DNA of 64,000 bases from Laguncularia racemosa (Eukaryota > Streptophyta > Magnoliopsida > Myrtales > Combretaceae): the NCBI GenBank assembly GCA_037954665.1, contig JBBMOL010000046.1, forward strand, positions 5,130,501 to 5,194,500. Reading direction: 5' to 3'. A program made the position numbers and the translations under genes. This document shows positions 62,276 through 64,000 of the stretch, piece after piece. Numbering within the stretch: the first letter of the stretch is position 1; each line of letters starts with the position of its first letter. Under the pieces are notes generated by a model. That model was not told where the DNA came from and did not search any database. It saw only the letters and a list, made by a program, of their open reading frames with translations.

Positions 62276-64000
62276 ATTAAAAAAGTGATCATGAGTCTAT
62301 ACTTCTGTAGATGAATTTTGCACAAGAAAGAATGTCTATGAGTTATGAACGTGTTCGTTTTATATTTCGTATTAATATAAGATTGCAGAGAGTTCTTATG
62401 CGATGACCTTATTTGAGTTCATATTCAATCACGTGATATTGTGTTATCCAATTAAATCCAATGCTACACCACAAGCGAGGTCATAAGCGTTTATATTCAC
62501 GAAGTTTTTCATCTCTTAATCTGAATTTTTTTATCAACGATTACCAAATAACTTCGAGATATCAACTTCTCAAAATTTCAAGATAATTACAACTTTTAGA
62601 TAAATATCCTGATTCAAGCTCTTCTTTTATTCACAAGAAGTTACCATTATCAATATCATCAAGAATTATTAACTATCACACCAATTATACAAAATGTTTA
62701 AAATCAAAGTAATGGTGAGCATCCCTAAACAATGTACAAATGTGTTGCCCAATAAACTGATATTTAAGCTACTTTAGCTTTTTGATTCATAGGAATATGT
62801 TAAATTAAATCTTCAAATATTTCAACTTGATCTCAATCCCTAAATTTTTCTACCCTAGCTATATTAAATCTCTTACTATCTTCAACCACCTTTGTGCATG
62901 TTTAAACAACTTTGCTCATCCTAATGAATCCTTCCAAAGTCCAGCAATAATTTAATCTTAGGCTAAAGAATCATGCTAAGACTTTATTTGTCCTAGCTAT
63001 CACTTTTTTAAAATTTCACAAATTCTCCTAAGTCATGATTATTATATCTCCAAGCACTTGTTATTTATTCCTAACTTATATTCACAACTTTCCTAACTCT
63101 AAGTCAATCCTCTTTTGACGCCTCCAAATAATTTCTAAAGATATTCCTAATTTAGTTGTCTAACTTATATCCACAAGTTTCCCATTTTCTTTCTATAATT
63201 TTGTTTGCTATTCGCAAGTGACCTTTAGATTTTGCCTTTTAATATCTAAAATTATCATAATCTTAAGATGGATACTTCTAATCCTAACTTTTCTACTACT
63301 ATACCTTAATCCTATAAGAAGTTACTACTATTAGTATTAATAGGGGTTAAATAGTAACACACAATTTCAAGAAACAAGTAATAATCAACATCCACAAGTA
63401 ATACACACACGTTTTCTTTATTTTAGTTACCGATCATCATTACAAACTGTAGTGGTTTGAATTTTATTTCTTTTAATCTATCAATATTATGTCTATTATC
63501 ATTCTTAATTGTATATATGTTCGCTGTCTTTAACCTTTTGGGGTTTGATTTGATTATCACTTTAGTTAAGTAGATTTATTTTGTGTTCATGATTATAAAG
63601 GCATTTTATTTCCTTTTGCTAGTATTATTGCGTTAGGTACTGAAGATTTGGAATGCGTAGTCTTAGTACAACTCTTTTCGAGATTGATTTATCATTCATG
63701 ATCTACAACTATCAGTTGATTTTACTATTTGTTAGTCTTTGACATCCTTTTTATTATAGGTTAAGCATTTTATTTAACTTATCAAGAACACCAATAGGGG
63801 TATGGCTGGCAAACCTCGACCTTTCATCAACTTGGACTCAATAAGGATGCTTGAAAACTTTACTTGACAAAATTGACTAACAACTTAACTCAACATGATG
63901 TGACACGTCATGAGAATGACCAAGACATGACTTTTCGTCACAGAGGAAGGAAGAGACGGTCATTGATTCACCATTCCATCCTATTTGTATGCCAATTTGT
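62276..64000. other. Unassigned DNA at the right edge
   Basis: No supported gene. Near 63800 the plus strand reads MAGKPRPFINLDSIRMLENFT before a stop. It could be the start of a decayed retroelement ORF continuing beyond the window, but I cannot assign it. Confidence 0.35.

Noticed and set aside
1..64000. tRNA, rRNA or organelle-derived inserts
   Set aside because: None was recognised by eye. A tRNA search program and organelle alignment would be needed to exclude them.
63800..64000. Start of a gene at MAGKPRPFINLDSIR near 63800
   Set aside because: The frame stops after about 20 residues and no splice donor clearly rescues it. Too little sequence remains before the edge.

Overview
This is nuclear DNA from a flowering plant, probably a eudicot. 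It is AT-rich, with GT-AG introns, plant-type promoter motifs, and dense, nested, decayed transposable elements (Ty3/gypsy and Ty1/copia LTR retrotransposons, hAT, LINE, foldback and MITE-like repeats). I cannot name the species. Nothing looks bacterial, organellar or CRISPR-like.

Only one intact gene can be supported: a cytosolic ribulose-phosphate 3-epimerase (RPE) at 20315-24506, plus strand, eight exons, 226 codons. Its second exon is only 5 nucleotides long (21396-21400). The reading frame and the conserved MDGHFVPN motif both require it. Upstream lie site II (TGGGCY) and telo-box motifs typical of plant housekeeping promoters. A poly(A) signal sits at 24601-24606.

The rest is layered repeats. 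1-3349: 5' part of a minus-strand gypsy element (RT/RNase H relic, primer binding site, LTR) running off the left edge. 3983-5751: long foldback element. About 6890-9895: minus-strand copia relic split by a 1.4-kb solo LTR (7528-8922, TSD TAGCA). 9896-19996: mostly unassigned DNA with small repeats. 25650-27025: second foldback copy. 28473-30953: two diverged copies of an unidentified, formerly coding-like segment. 31409-41813: a complete but dead gypsy element (TSD AGTTT) with 1.9-kb LTRs, PBS, PPT, gag, protease, RT, integrase and chromodomain-like relics. It is inserted in a MITE and itself carries a second 1.4-kb solo LTR (36896-38302). 43340-49586: an LTR split by a 4.07-kb hAT transposon (44995-49059, 8-bp TSD CATTTAAT) with a decayed BED-finger transposase. 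50171-53908: another long LTR. About 55160-57260: 3' part of a LINE ending in an A-tail. 58316-60420: third foldback copy, one arm only, interrupted by a TIR element (58492-59939). 60683-61424: a nearly perfect 740-bp palindrome. 61700-62270: almost pure A/T.

No coherent undescribed multi-gene system is visible. The most notable items are the 5-nt microexon, the foldback families, and the recurring clusters of short palindromic motifs inside otherwise different LTRs. All alignments were made by eye, so repeat boundaries without a TSD are approximate.
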